Source: Streptomyces caeruleatus (GTDB taxonomy: Bacteria > Actinomycetota > Actinomycetes > Streptomycetales > Streptomycetaceae). Taken from it: a DNA stretch of 64,000 nt. The notes beneath the pieces are model-generated. The model did not search any database. It had not been told where the DNA came from and worked only from the letters and a program-made list of their open reading frames with translations. Shown here one piece after another: positions 43,523 through 53,539 of this stretch (position 1 is the stretch's first letter; each line of letters opens with the position of its first letter). Location of the stretch: contig NZ_KQ948929.1 in NCBI RefSeq assembly GCF_001514235.1, forward strand, positions 49,541 to 113,540. Reading direction: 5' to 3'. The position numbers were made by a program, and so were the translations under genes.

Positions 43523-46500
43523 TCACGGGTGTCGCTGCTGGGATCGTTCGGTCCGTCGGCGCCATTCGCCCAGGGCCCTGGCCCGGGAGGCGCCCCGGGC
43601 GGGTGGCCGGGCCGGGCGGGCCTCCGGGGTGTCCGCGCCGTCCGGTGGAGCGTCGAGCCGCCGGGCCAGGCCGCGGACGGTGGTGTGACGGAAGAGTTCG
43701 GCGGCGGTCAGCTGCGGATACCGGTCCGCCAGCAGGACGAGCACCCGCAGGAGTCCGGCGGAGGTGCCGCCGAGGTCGAAGAAGGTGGTGTCCAGGTCGG
43801 CGACGGGAGCACCGAGGACGCGTTCCCAGGCCCGGCGCACGGCGTCCAGGGCCCGCCCGGCGGGTTCCGGGTCCGGCGGACTGGGCCGGGAGGACATCGC
43901 GCGCGCCGCCCAGCCGCCCGCGGTGGCCCGGTCCAGCTTGCCGTTGGGCAGCTGCGGCAGTTCCCGGACGAGCAGCCACACGGCGGGCACCATCGCCGGT
44001 ACGAGGGAGGCGGCCGCGTACCGCCGTATCTCCTCCGCCTGTTCCGGTGGCATGGGCACGGGGGCGCCCGGGTCCGGGGCGCCGCTCGCGGGGACGAGAC
44101 ACGCGGTGACCGTGGCGCCGTCGGCGGCGACGGTGACGAGGGCGTCGCGGACGGCCGGATGGGCGCGCAGCACGCTCTCGATCTCAGCGAGTTCGATCCG
44201 TTGCCCGAGGATCTTCACCTGGCCGTCGGCACGGCCGAGGAACCGCAGGCCGTGCTCGGGGTCGAGAACCGCGAGGTCGCCGGTGTCGTACCCGGCGCGG
44301 CCGTCGTACTCCCGGAACCGGTCGGCGGTCAGGTCGGGCCGGTGCCAGTAGCCGGAGCCGACGCCGGCTCCGAGGACGAGCAGCCGGCCCGGCACGCCGG
44401 GCGGCAGTGGCCGGTCGTGGGGATCGACCACCAGGCACTCCTCGCCCCCCAGGGGGTGGCCGATGTGCACGGGTACGTCCGGCCGTATCCGCCAGACGGT
44501 CGACCACACCGTGGTCTCGGTCGGGCCGTAGCAGTTGAGCACCTCGCCGGGGACCAGTGTGTCCAGCCGGTCGGCCAGGTCGCGTGGGAGCTGTTCACCG
44601 CCTACCAGCAGGGTGCCCAGCCGGCCCAGCAGGCGGCGCCCGTTCGGGTCGTCGGCCAGGATCCGCGCCACCGTGGGGGTGCACTGGTAGAGGGCGCCAG
44701 TGGGTATGTCCTGCCCGGCGACCTCGCGGTGCCCGGTGAGGAGGACGGCTCGGCCGGCGGTGAGCGGCCAGTACAGCTCCAGTGCGCTGATGTCGAAAGA
44801 GACGCTGGTGGCCGCGACAGTGACCGCGGGCGGGCCGGACAACTCCCGGTCGAAGGCGGCGAAGAGCGCGGACAGGTTCTCGTGGCGGACGATCACGCCC
44901 TTGGGCCTGCCGGTCGACCCTGACGTGTAGATGACGTAGGCGGGGTCCTCGGGGCGGATCCGCGGCCATCGCTCGGGCACCGGGGCAGCCGCGTCCGGTG
45001 CGAGGACCACCGGTGTCGCGGCCCCGGCGTCGGTGCCGGGGACCGGTGGGCCGATGATCGCGGACGGCTGGGCGTCCTCGATCATCAGCCGGAGCCGTCC
45101 GGCGGGGTAGTCGGGGTCGAGCGGCACATAGGCGGCGCCCGCCCGCCAGACCGCGAGCAGTGCCACCAGCAGATCGGGGGTGCGCGCCAGCCGCACGGCG
45201 ACCCGGTCACCCGGCCGTACCCCGGCCTCGATCAGGGCGGCGGCCAGTTTCTCCACCCGGTGGTCCAGTTCGGCGTAGCCGACCTGTGCACCGCCGTACA
45301 CGAGCGCGGTTGCCTCGGGGGTGCGCCGGGCGTGCTCGGCGACGTGGTCGGGGACGGCCCGGGGGGTCTTCGGGGGCGGTTCCGTGCCGACCTTCGTAAC
45401 GGCTGCGGGGTCGCTCGCCCCCGCGCCGGTGCCGGTCTGCGGGTGGCCCTCGTCGGCGGCTTTGCCGGCCCCGGCGCCGCCCTCGTCGGTCAGTCGCAGC
45501 CGGGTGAGCGGGACGGCCGGTTCGGTGGTGAGGGTGCGGAGGGCGCGTAACAGGTGCTCGGCGAATGATTCGGCGGCGCTCGTGGGAAGTTGGGAGCGGT
45601 CGTACTCGACGCTCAGACCGTCGCCGCCGTCGGGGGCCCGGTGCAGGGTCACGGCGAGCGGGTACTCCCCCGCCGCCGCGGAAGGTGGGGTGAGCTGCCA
45701 GACCAGGCCGCTCGCGGTGAGCTGGGCGGGCGCGGAGGTCTGGGTGCAGATGATGCCGGTCAGGGGTTTGCGTCCCGGGCTGCGCTCGGCCCGGCTCACC
45801 CGCAGGATGTCCTCCACAGGCAGCTCGGCGTGGTCCAGCGCGTCGAAGAGGGCGTCGGCGGCGAGGTCGCACACGGACGCGGTGTCGGCCCCGGCCAGCC
45901 GAAGGCGGACCGGCAGGGTGTTCTGGAGACAGCCGATGACATCCTGTTCGGCCTTGGTCCGGGTGGTGGCGACGGTGGCGAGCACGACGTCGTCGCTGCC
46001 GCTGTACCACCCGGCCACCACCCCTACGGCGGCGAGGAGTTGGGCGAACACGGTCGCCCCCGTCGCTCGGGCGCGCCGGTGCAGCGCCGCGCTCAGGGCC
46101 GCCGGGACGGGCCGGATCACCGTGGCGTGGCCGGGTGGTTCGGCGGACGCGATCCGGGGCAGTGCGGTGTGCGCGGGGCAGTTGTCGAGTTCCCGGGACC
46201 AGAAGGCCTCCAGCGCCGCCACGCGGTGGGCGCCCGGTGCCGGTCTGCGGTCGTCGGCCTGCCGTGGCGGTGTGCCGGCGTAGGCGTCGGCGAGCAGCCG
46301 CAACAGGACGGCGGCCGACTCCTCGTCGAACACCGCGTGATGGATCCCCACCAGGCAGTGGGCGCCGTCCGCGGTGACGAGGACACGGATCCGGCACAGC
46401 GGCCCGTGCCCGTGGACGAACGGGGCACCGGTCTCGGCGATGCGCGCCGCCAGCGCCGTGTCGTCCGCGTCCGCGGACCGTTCGGTCGCGATGTCGACTT

Positions 46501-46744
46501 CCTCGGCGGTGTGCAGTCGCCGCAACAGGCCGTCGGCAGTGGGGTGCAGGGACGTCCGCAGTGCCGGCTGGGCGACGACGACCGACCGGACGGCCGCCGT
46601 CAAACGGTCGGGGTCGACCGGTCCGTCGACGCGGATGTGATGGAGAAGGGTCGCCCGGCCGCCCTGTTGGTCGAGCAGGAAGAATCGTGTCTGTTCGGCA
46701 CTGGCCGGACTGATCGCATTCTCTAATGCCACGTCGTCAGACAT
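43523..46744 (-). CDS. Single-module NRPS C-A-T, predicted Gly
   Basis: This 1073-residue protein contains a C domain (about 15-420), an A domain (470-930, YTSGSTGRPKG near 608, YGPTETTVWS) and a T domain (GGTS near 990). A basic C-terminal tail may dock onto the next synthetase. The condensation motif is HHAVFDE, with the catalytic His and Asp kept and the last Gly changed to Glu. My code D-I-L-Q-L-G-C-V-W-(K) is eight of ten identical to the Gly code DILQLGLIWK. It heads the minus-strand operon behind a consensus promoter. Codons 7 and 399 are TTA, giving two bldA checkpoints in one gene. Module order on this strand would be Gly, Thr, unknown, release. Confidence 0.88.
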   Translation of the reverse strand: MSDDVALENAISPASAEQTRFFLLDQQGGRATLLHHIRVDGPVDPDRLTAAVRSVVVAQPALRTSLHPTADGLLRRLHTAEEVDIATERSADADDTALAARIAETGAPFVHGHGPLCRIRVLVTADGAHCLVGIHHAVFDEESAAVLLRLLADAYAGTPPRQADDRRPAPGAHRVAALEAFWSRELDNCPAHTALPRIASAEPPGHATVIRPVPAALSAALHRRARATGATVFAQLLAAVGVVAGWYSGSDDVVLATVATTRTKAEQDVIGCLQNTLPVRLRLAGADTASVCDLAADALFDALDHAELPVEDILRVSRAERSPGRKPLTGIICTQTSAPAQLTASGLVWQLTPPSAAAGEYPLAVTLHRAPDGGDGLSVEYDRSQLPTSAAESFAEHLLRALRTLTTEPAVPLTRLRLTDEGGAGAGKAADEGHPQTGTGAGASDPAAVTKVGTEPPPKTPRAVPDHVAEHARRTPEATALVYGGAQVGYAELDHRVEKLAAALIEAGVRPGDRVAVRLARTPDLLVALLAVWRAGAAYVPLDPDYPAGRLRLMIEDAQPSAIIGPPVPGTDAGAATPVVLAPDAAAPVPERWPRIRPEDPAYVIYTSGSTGRPKGVIVRHENLSALFAAFDRELSGPPAVTVAATSVSFDISALELYWPLTAGRAVLLTGHREVAGQDIPTGALYQCTPTVARILADDPNGRRLLGRLGTLLVGGEQLPRDLADRLDTLVPGEVLNCYGPTETTVWSTVWRIRPDVPVHIGHPLGGEECLVVDPHDRPLPPGVPGRLLVLGAGVGSGYWHRPDLTADRFREYDGRAGYDTGDLAVLDPEHGLRFLGRADGQVKILGQRIELAEIESVLRAHPAVRDALVTVAADGATVTACLVPASGAPDPGAPVPMPPEQAEEIRRYAAASLVPAMVPAVWLLVRELPQLPNGKLDRATAGGWAARAMSSRPSPPDPEPAGRALDAVRRAWERVLGAPVADLDTTFFDLGGTSAGLLRVLVLLADRYPQLTAAELFRHTTVRGLARRLDAPPDGADTPEARPARPPARGASRARALGEWRRRTERSQQRHP

Positions 46745-46789
46745 TCGGAGAGCCCCCGCCTCATATCCGCATGACGAATTAACAGAGCC

Positions 46790-46819
46790 ACCCTAGGAAG
46801 ATCCGTTTTCGGGTGTCAA
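46790..46819 (-). promoter_or_regulatory. Consensus promoter of the minus-strand NRPS operon
   Basis: On the minus strand a perfect TTGACA (46814-46819) and TAGGGT (46790-46795) are 18 bases apart, the spacing favoured by the Streptomyces vegetative sigma factor HrdB. Transcription would begin near 46783, giving a leader of about 39 bases. Confidence 0.72.
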
Positions 46820-46888
46820 GGAAGAAGATCGATTGACTTCCCCCGGGGCGCATCGGAGGATTTCCGTGCACAATTGGACATTAACTAC

Positions 46889-46902
46889 GTGACGTGCGTC
46901 AC
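46889..46902. promoter_or_regulatory. Crp-like palindrome, site 2
   Basis: GTGACGTGCGTCAC is a GTGAC-N4-GTCAC inverted repeat that matches site 1 at 12 of 14 bases. It lies in the 336-base divergent space between the two NRPS operons. It is followed directly by TTGATC (46904-46909) and TAACGT (46927-46932), a weak 17-base-spaced promoter for the + operon. The site would be centred about 43 bases upstream of that start, a class II activator position. The rest of the gap holds a CGTCAC-N10-GTGACG inverted repeat at 47023-47044. Confidence 0.5.
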
Positions 46903-47080
46903 ATTGATCATTAATGGATGGCACTGTAACGTGGCCCGGGCATTCAATCTGTAGGTCCTTGAGATTATGGGCAGTTGAGGCGGCGACCAGCGACAGGCGC
47001 CTGGCCGGCCCGGGAAATTTTCCGTCACCTTTACACACGTGACGAAGAATTCGGACCAATGGAATTCGGGGGACTTCTCA

Positions 47081-47344
47081 GTGGAATCGAATTTACACCC
47101 GTCTGGCGCCTCCGCCGGTGCGGCCGTGGACCTGGCGGAGAGTCTTTGGAGCGAGATCCTGGGCCCTGATGCCGATACCGGCACCGGATTTCTGGAGAAC
47201 GGTGGCGACTCGTTCCGCGCGGTCCTGCTGACCACCCGTCTGTACGAACTGACGGGGCGTGAGGTCGAGTACCTCGACGTGCTCGAGGCGGACGGGGCCG
47301 CGGCGATAGCCCGTCTGCTCACCACCGACACCCCGGGGAGCTGA
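47081..47344 (+). CDS. Free-standing peptidyl carrier protein
   Basis: This 87-residue carrier protein has LAESLWSEILGPD in helix 1 and FLENGGDSFRAVLL with phosphopantetheine Ser44 at the start of helix 2. The GTG at 47081 follows GGGGGAC by about 7 bases; an earlier in-frame GTG at 47039 lies inside an inverted repeat and has no ribosome site. It opens the plus-strand operon, 3 bases before the next NRPS. It probably carries a starter or a unit loaded by the free A domain encoded later in the operon. Confidence 0.85.
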   Translation: MESNLHPSGASAGAAVDLAESLWSEILGPDADTGTGFLENGGDSFRAVLLTTRLYELTGREVEYLDVLEADGAAAIARLLTTDTPGS

Positions 47345-47347
47345 CCC

Positions 47348-50300
47348 ATGGGCTGGGAACTGGCACCCAACCAGATCGACCTCTACACCGCCGACCACGC
47401 CACCGACGACCCCGCCACGTATCTCGTGAACGCGGTCTACCGGATCACCGGTCCTGTCGATCCCGACCGCCTCGCCCGGAGACTGGAGCGACTCACCGCC
47501 GCCCACCCCGTGCTCGCCGTCAGGGTGGTCCAGGACGGAGCCTCCTGGTTACTGGAGGAGGTGCCCGACCGACCGCACCTGCGGTGCGTCGCACTCGACA
47601 CCGACCCGGACGGTACGGCGGCCCGGCAACGGGTGCGCGACGAACTGCGCGTCCCGCTGGACCTGACCGAGGGCCCGCTGCTGCGGGTCGTCCTGATCCA
47701 GTACCGGCCGGACACCGCCGACCTCCTGCTCGTGGCGCACCACTTGGTCGTCGACGGGCACTCCCTGGCACTGATCGCCCGCGGGCTGCTGACCGACGAG
47801 CCCTGCGCGTCCGGTCCCGCCTTCGCCGACTGGGCCGCGACCGCCCGCGACCGGCAGAGCGCCCGCACCGCCGACGCCGCCGCGATCCGTGCCGAACTCG
47901 CCGCCGCGGACTGCGCGCCCTCCCTCGACTGGGCCACACCGGACGGCCCCCCGGCCCAGGACGAGCCGACCGGCGGAGTCGCCGAGGCCCTCATCCCCGC
48001 CGCGCTGCACGACGGCATCCGGCGACTGAGCGCCGGCCTCGGCATCACGGCCCACTCGGTGGTGCTGGCCGCCGCGGGGTTCGTCATCGGCCGCAACTCC
48101 GGCTGCTCCCAACCGGTCGTCGGTACCACCGTCTCCCGCCGCCCGGCCGCCCACGCCACCACGGTCGGGTACTTCAACACCACCACCCCGGTGCCCGTCG
48201 GCCTCGACGACGCGACCACCGTGTCGGACTTCCTGCGCGCCGTGCACCGGCGCGGAATGCGGGCGTACCGCGAGGCGGACGTGCCCCTGTCCGCCGTCTG
48301 GCCCTCGTCCGCCGGCGCCACACCACAGGTGGTGCTGGCCGCCATCGACGCCCTGCCGCACCTGTCCGACGGCGAGCTGACCGCCGTACCGCAGCAGGAC
48401 CAGGGACTCGGCACGGCCCACTTCCCGCTCACGGTCGGCCTCTACCAGCAGCCCGACCGGCAGGGCGGGATCCGGATGCTGCTGCGGCACCAGCGCGCCC
48501 TGGTCGACGACTCGGCCGCCGCCCTCTTCTTCCGGCAACTGCTCCATGTGCTCGGCGAGTTCACACAGACGCCGCAACGGCTGCTCGGTGCCGTGGCCAC
48601 GCTGCCCGACCCGGAAGTACTCGCAGGGCTCGACACCGGGCGCGGCGCGCAGCTCGACGTACCCGCCCGCACCCTGACCGAGCTGTTCGAACAGCAGGCC
48701 GCCACCGTCGCCGACAGCATCGCTGTCGTCTGCGGCGCGGACCGCCTCACCTACCGCGAACTCGATGAGCGCTCCAGGGCCCTGGCCGTCGCGCTGGGCG
48801 AGGCGGGGGTGCGGCCCGGCGACCGAGTCGGCGTCTGCCTGGACCGCGGCACCGGCCAGGTGGCGGCCGTCCTCGCCGTGCTGCGCGCCGGAGCGGCCTA
48901 TGTGCCCCTCGACCCGGACTATCCGCCGCAGCGTCTCGCCTTCGTCGTCGAGGACACCGCCCTGCGCACCGTCATCACCCAGGAAGGACTGCTGTCCGGG
49001 ACGCAGGGGCTGCGCGTGGTCCCGGTGGACGCCGAGCCCGAGAACCCGAACCGGCCGCTGCCCTCGGTGCCCCCCGACACCACGGCCTACGTGATCCACA
49101 CCTCGGGCTCCACCGGCCGGCCCAAAGGTGTCCTGGTCAGCCACCGCAACGTGGTGGCACTGCTCGCCGCCACGGAGCAGGAGTACGCACCGGGACCGGA
49201 CGACGTCTGGTCGTACTTCCATTCCCTGGCCTTCGACTTCTCCGTCTGGGAGATCTGGGGCTGCCTGCTGACCGGCGGCCGGCTCGTCGTCGTCCCCTAC
49301 GACGTCTCACGTGACGCCGAGGCCTTCCACGCCCTGCTGTGCGCCGAGGGCGTGACCGTCCTCAACCAGACGCCGTCCGCGTTCGCCCAACTCGTGAACA
49401 CCCGCGCCTTCCAGGACGGCGGCCTCGCGGTACGGCTGCTCATCTTCGGCGGCGAGGCCCTGGACCGCGGCATCCTGCTGCCCTGGATGGACCGCTATCC
49501 CGAGGACGTCTGCCGCGCCGTCAACATGTACGGGATCACGGAAACCACCGTCTTCTGCACCTGGCACACCGTCGACCGCGCCGAGGCACGGCGCGGCAGC
49601 CGCTCCATCGGACGGCCCCTCCCCGGCTGGGACATCCACGTCCTGGACGATCGCGGACGCCCGGTCCCCCCGGGTGTGCCCGGTGAGATCCACGTCGGCG
49701 GTGCCGGTGTCACCCAGGGGTACCTGGACCGGCCGGAGCTGAACGCCGAGCGGTTCCTGGACGGCCTGCCGGTCCTGCCCGGCCGGCGCCTCTACCGCAG
49801 CGGCGACCTGGGCCGCTTCCTGCCCGACGGCCGGCTGGAGTACCTGGGCCGGCTCGACGAACAGGTCAAGATCCGCGGACACCGCATCGAGCCCGGCGAG
49901 ATCCGGCACTCCCTGCTGGAGGACGCGCGCGTGCGGGCCGCCGCCTGTGTGGTGCGCACCCCCGGCGGACCGGACACCGCACGCGTGGACGCGTATGTCG
50001 TCACCGACCGTCCGGACGCGCTCGACGACATCCGCCACCGGCTCGCCGACCGGCTGCCCGGCCATGCGCTGCCCGCCACCCTCACCCCGGTGCCCGAACT
50101 GCCCCTGACCCCGAACGGCAAGCTGGACACCGCCCGGCTGCCCGACCCGGCGCCGGCCGTGCCCGCCGTCGGCCGGGACGCACGGCCGGCCGAAGCCGAC
50201 GGCCCCTGGGCGGCCATGGCCGCGACCTGGCAGGAGGTCCTGGGTGTGCCCGTCGGCGCGGACGACAACTTCTTCGACCTCGGCGGCACATCGGTGCAGG

Positions 50301-50425
50301 CGGTCCTGCTCATCAGCGCCCTGCGCGAGGCGAACTTCCCCGACGTCCGCCTGCGGGACGTCTTCCGCAACTCCACCCCCAGGCGGCTGGCCGCCGCGCT
50401 CGACCAGCGCCCGGCGCAGTCATGA
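47348..50425 (+). CDS. Single-module NRPS C-A-T, predicted Thr-like residue
   Basis: This 1025-residue protein contains a C domain (about 1-425, intact HHLVVDG near 131), an A domain (440-925, HTSGSTGRPKG near 583, YGITETTVFC) and a T domain (LGGTS near 978). My code D-F-W-N-I-G-M-V-F-(K) differs from the Thr code DFWNIGMVHK only at the ninth position. It closely resembles the A1 domain of the minus-strand NRPS, so the two may be paralogues with shifted pockets. There is no epimerase. A GGGGAG box lies 8 bases before the ATG. Codon 68 is TTA. It sits between a free carrier and the polyketide module. Confidence 0.88.
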   Translation: MGWELAPNQIDLYTADHATDDPATYLVNAVYRITGPVDPDRLARRLERLTAAHPVLAVRVVQDGASWLLEEVPDRPHLRCVALDTDPDGTAARQRVRDELRVPLDLTEGPLLRVVLIQYRPDTADLLLVAHHLVVDGHSLALIARGLLTDEPCASGPAFADWAATARDRQSARTADAAAIRAELAAADCAPSLDWATPDGPPAQDEPTGGVAEALIPAALHDGIRRLSAGLGITAHSVVLAAAGFVIGRNSGCSQPVVGTTVSRRPAAHATTVGYFNTTTPVPVGLDDATTVSDFLRAVHRRGMRAYREADVPLSAVWPSSAGATPQVVLAAIDALPHLSDGELTAVPQQDQGLGTAHFPLTVGLYQQPDRQGGIRMLLRHQRALVDDSAAALFFRQLLHVLGEFTQTPQRLLGAVATLPDPEVLAGLDTGRGAQLDVPARTLTELFEQQAATVADSIAVVCGADRLTYRELDERSRALAVALGEAGVRPGDRVGVCLDRGTGQVAAVLAVLRAGAAYVPLDPDYPPQRLAFVVEDTALRTVITQEGLLSGTQGLRVVPVDAEPENPNRPLPSVPPDTTAYVIHTSGSTGRPKGVLVSHRNVVALLAATEQEYAPGPDDVWSYFHSLAFDFSVWEIWGCLLTGGRLVVVPYDVSRDAEAFHALLCAEGVTVLNQTPSAFAQLVNTRAFQDGGLAVRLLIFGGEALDRGILLPWMDRYPEDVCRAVNMYGITETTVFCTWHTVDRAEARRGSRSIGRPLPGWDIHVLDDRGRPVPPGVPGEIHVGGAGVTQGYLDRPELNAERFLDGLPVLPGRRLYRSGDLGRFLPDGRLEYLGRLDEQVKIRGHRIEPGEIRHSLLEDARVRAAACVVRTPGGPDTARVDAYVVTDRPDALDDIRHRLADRLPGHALPATLTPVPELPLTPNGKLDTARLPDPAPAVPAVGRDARPAEADGPWAAMAATWQEVLGVPVGADDNFFDLGGTSVQAVLLISALREANFPDVRLRDVFRNSTPRRLAAALDQRPAQS

Positions 50426-50512
50426 CCCGAGGAGTCCGGTCCGGGGGAACGGACCGTCCTCGACCGGTCATTCGTTCCCGGCCTGGTCGCACGCACCTGA
50501 AGGAGCACCGGC

Positions 50513-53500
50513 ATGACTGAGTCGGACCGTCCGGACAACGCCGTGGCCGTCGTCGGACTCGCCTTGCGGGTCCCCGGGGCGTCGGACCCCGGCACCTTCT
50601 GGGCGAACATCGTCGCGGGCCGGGTCTGCCTGCCCGCCGCCCGGGAGGACCGCGCGGACCCGGCCGACGGACCGCTCGTCGCGGGCCAGATCGACCGCTA
50701 CGAGCGGTTCGACGCCGAACTGTTCGGCATGACACACGCCCAAGCGGCGACCACCGACCCCCAGCACCGCGTGCTCACCGAGCTGACGTGGGAGGCCCTG
50801 GAGGACGCCGGGATCGACCCCGAGCGGGATGACGGCCGGGTCGGTGTCTTCGTCGGCTGCGGACCCGACGACTATCTGCACCACCACGTGCTGCGCAACG
50901 ACCGCGTGGTGCGCACCCAGGGCACCGAGCAGATCCTGTTCGGCAACTCCCGCGACTACCTCGCCACGGCGCTGTCGTACCGGCTCGGCCTGACCGGCCC
51001 CAGCATGACGGTGCAGACGGCGTGCTCCACCTCCCTGGTCGCCGTCCACCAGGCCGTGCGCAGCCTGCTGACCTACGAGTGCGACATCGCCGTCGCGGGT
51101 GGCGTGACCGTCTTTCCCGTCGAGCGGCCCGAGTACCGGTGGTCCGAGGGCGGCATCTACGCACCGGACGGCCGCTGTCGCGCCTTCACCCGGGGCAGCG
51201 GCGGAACCGTTCCGTCCGGCGGGGCCGGCGTGGTGGTGCTTCGGCGCTCCGCCGATCTGCCGGAGCCCGGCCGGGCCGCGCGGGCACACATCGTGGGCAG
51301 CGCCGTCAACAACGACGGCGCCGACCGGATGGCCATGTCCGCGCCGAGCCCGCGCGGGCAGGCCGAGGTGATCCGCGAGGCCCTGGAGGTCGCCGGACTC
51401 ACCCCCGAGGACATCGGCTACGTGGAGGCGCACGGCACCGGCACCGTCCTGGGCGACCAGGTCGAACTGGCCGCGCTCGCCGAGGTGTACGGCGCCGCGA
51501 CGCCGGGCTGTGCGATCGGCGCGGTCAAGCCGAACGTCGGCCACACGGACACCGCCGCCGGAGTGGTGGGGCTGATCAAGACGGTGCTGGCCCTCCAGCA
51601 CGACACCGTGCCGCCGGTCCCTGCCCAGCCGGGCGACGGCCCGGACGCCGAACTGGGCGCGGCCAGGTTCTTCATCCCCCGCCAGGCCCGGCCGTGGAAC
51701 GGGACGGTGCCCTCTCGCGCCGCCGTCAGCTCCTTCGGGCTCGGCGGCACCAACGCGCACGTGATCCTCGCCCCCGGTGCCGCCGGACCCACCGCCGACG
51801 GCCCCCGGGCGGCCGATGGGCCGGAAGCCTGCGACGAGCCGCGGGTGGCCGTGGTGACGGCCGCGACACCCCAAGCCCTGCGCGACCGCGCCCGGGACCT
51901 CGCCACCTGGCTGGACGGCCCCGGAGCGGACGTCGGCCTCGGCGACGTCATCGGCACCCTCTGGCACGGGCGGCGCCACCTGGCGCACCGGGCCGCGATC
52001 ACCCTGCCCCCGGACCCCGAGCAGGCGCACGCGGCGCTGCGGAAGACCCTGGAGGAGGTGGCCGAGGGCACGGACGTGCCGCCCGCCCGGCCCGAGCCCG
52101 CCGTGGCCGTCCTGCTCCCCGGGCAGGGCGTGCGGCTGTCGGCGGCCGACGCACCGACCGACCGGGATCCGGCGTTCGCGGCCGACCTGACCCGGTTGCA
52201 GGACGCCGTGCTGCGCGCGGGCGGACCCGACCTGCGGGACTTCAGCACCTGGGACGGCGACGACCCCCGGCTGCTGGACACCGCGGTCGTACAGCCGCTG
52301 CTGTTCACCTTCGGCCTGGCCCACCTGTGGTGGCTGGAGCGCCGGGGCATACGGCCCGGCATTCTCCTCGGACACAGCATCGGCGAGCTGACCGCCGCCG
52401 CGTACGCCGGGGTGTTCGACGTCGAGGACGCCGCGGCGGCCGTGGTCCGGCGCGGGGCGCTGATGGGCGAGGCCCCGCCCGGAGCGATGCTGGCCGTGCC
52501 GCTCGACGAGGCGGCCGCACGCGGGATCGTCGACGGGCTCCCTGCCGACCTGTGCGGTGTCAACGGCCCCGACGCCGTCGTCCTCGGCGGCGACCTCGCC
52601 ACTGTCGCCGAGATCGAACGGCGCTGCGCCGAGCGTGGGCTCGCCACTACCCGGCTGGCCACCTCCCACGCCTTCCACACCCGCTCGATGGATCAGGCCG
52701 CCGCCCGTTTCGAGGAGTTCCTGCGCGCGCTGCGGCTGTCCGCACCGCGCACCAGGGTGATCTCCAACGTCTCCGGTGCGGAGTTGACGCCCGGCCAGGC
52801 CACCGACCCCGGCTACTGGGCGGCCCAGCTCCGCGGAACGGTACGGCTGGCCGACGGAGTCCGTACGCTGCTCGCCGGACCCTGCGACGTGGTCGTCGGT
52901 GTGGGCGGCAGCCGGTCGCTGACCAATCCGGTGCGCCGCGCGGCCCGTGCCCTGGGCACGGCACGACCACCCCGGATCGTCGAACTGCTCGGCGGCTCCG
53001 ACCAGGACGTGACGCTCGCCCGCCACGCCGCCCTGGCCCGGCTGTGGACGGCCGGCTGCGCCGTCGACCTCGCCCCGCCCCGCCCGGACCGGCCCGCCCC
53101 GCTGCCGCGCTACCCGTTCGCGGACACCCGGCACTGGATCGACGCGCCGGACACACCGTCCGACGACGTGGGCGACACCCCGCACGGCGTCCGGGAGACC
53201 GACCCTCCAGCCGGAGACGACGGGTCGGCCGCCCCTGCCGCGCAACCTGCCCCCGAGGCGAGCGAGATCGCCACCGTGATCACCGAGATCTGGCAGGACG
53301 CCTTCGGCGGTGCGCCCCTCGCCCCCGAGGACAACTTCTTCACCCTCGGCGGCACCTCGCTTCAGGCCGCTCAGCTCATCAACGTCATCAACGACACGCT
53401 GCTCCTCGCCCTGGTGCTCGGGGACCTGTACGAGCACTCGGACCTGGCCGCGTTCATCCGCCGGGCCGAGGAACTGGCCGGCGAACGCGACGACGAGGAA

Positions 53501-53539
53501 CTCCTGCGGCTGTTGAACGAGATCGAGGAAGTGCCGTGA
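50513..53539 (+). CDS. Polyketide synthase module KS-AT-T
   Basis: This 1008-residue type I module has a ketosynthase with nucleophile Cys in QTACSTSLVAVH (about residue 172), EAHGTGT and KPNVGHTDTAAG. The acyltransferase has GHSIGE near 620 and HAFH in ATSHAFHTRSM, predicting malonyl-CoA. A carrier domain with LGGTS near 946 is of peptidyl-carrier type. No ketoreductase, dehydratase or enoylreductase is present, so the added unit should stay a beta-keto group unless another enzyme acts. GAAGGAG lies 8 bases before the ATG. The stop overlaps the GTG of a luciferase-like monooxygenase, suggesting the two work on the same carrier. Confidence 0.92.
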   Translation: MTESDRPDNAVAVVGLALRVPGASDPGTFWANIVAGRVCLPAAREDRADPADGPLVAGQIDRYERFDAELFGMTHAQAATTDPQHRVLTELTWEALEDAGIDPERDDGRVGVFVGCGPDDYLHHHVLRNDRVVRTQGTEQILFGNSRDYLATALSYRLGLTGPSMTVQTACSTSLVAVHQAVRSLLTYECDIAVAGGVTVFPVERPEYRWSEGGIYAPDGRCRAFTRGSGGTVPSGGAGVVVLRRSADLPEPGRAARAHIVGSAVNNDGADRMAMSAPSPRGQAEVIREALEVAGLTPEDIGYVEAHGTGTVLGDQVELAALAEVYGAATPGCAIGAVKPNVGHTDTAAGVVGLIKTVLALQHDTVPPVPAQPGDGPDAELGAARFFIPRQARPWNGTVPSRAAVSSFGLGGTNAHVILAPGAAGPTADGPRAADGPEACDEPRVAVVTAATPQALRDRARDLATWLDGPGADVGLGDVIGTLWHGRRHLAHRAAITLPPDPEQAHAALRKTLEEVAEGTDVPPARPEPAVAVLLPGQGVRLSAADAPTDRDPAFAADLTRLQDAVLRAGGPDLRDFSTWDGDDPRLLDTAVVQPLLFTFGLAHLWWLERRGIRPGILLGHSIGELTAAAYAGVFDVEDAAAAVVRRGALMGEAPPGAMLAVPLDEAAARGIVDGLPADLCGVNGPDAVVLGGDLATVAEIERRCAERGLATTRLATSHAFHTRSMDQAAARFEEFLRALRLSAPRTRVISNVSGAELTPGQATDPGYWAAQLRGTVRLADGVRTLLAGPCDVVVGVGGSRSLTNPVRRAARALGTARPPRIVELLGGSDQDVTLARHAALARLWTAGCAVDLAPPRPDRPAPLPRYPFADTRHWIDAPDTPSDDVGDTPHGVRETDPPAGDDGSAAPAAQPAPEASEIATVITEIWQDAFGGAPLAPEDNFFTLGGTSLQAAQLINVINDTLLLALVLGDLYEHSDLAAFIRRAEELAGERDDEELLRLLNEIEEVP

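Noticed and set aside
47039..47080. Upstream GTG start for the free carrier protein.
   Set aside because: It lies inside an inverted repeat with no ribosome site; the GTG at 47081 has GGGGGAC at the right spacing and gives a normal carrier length.
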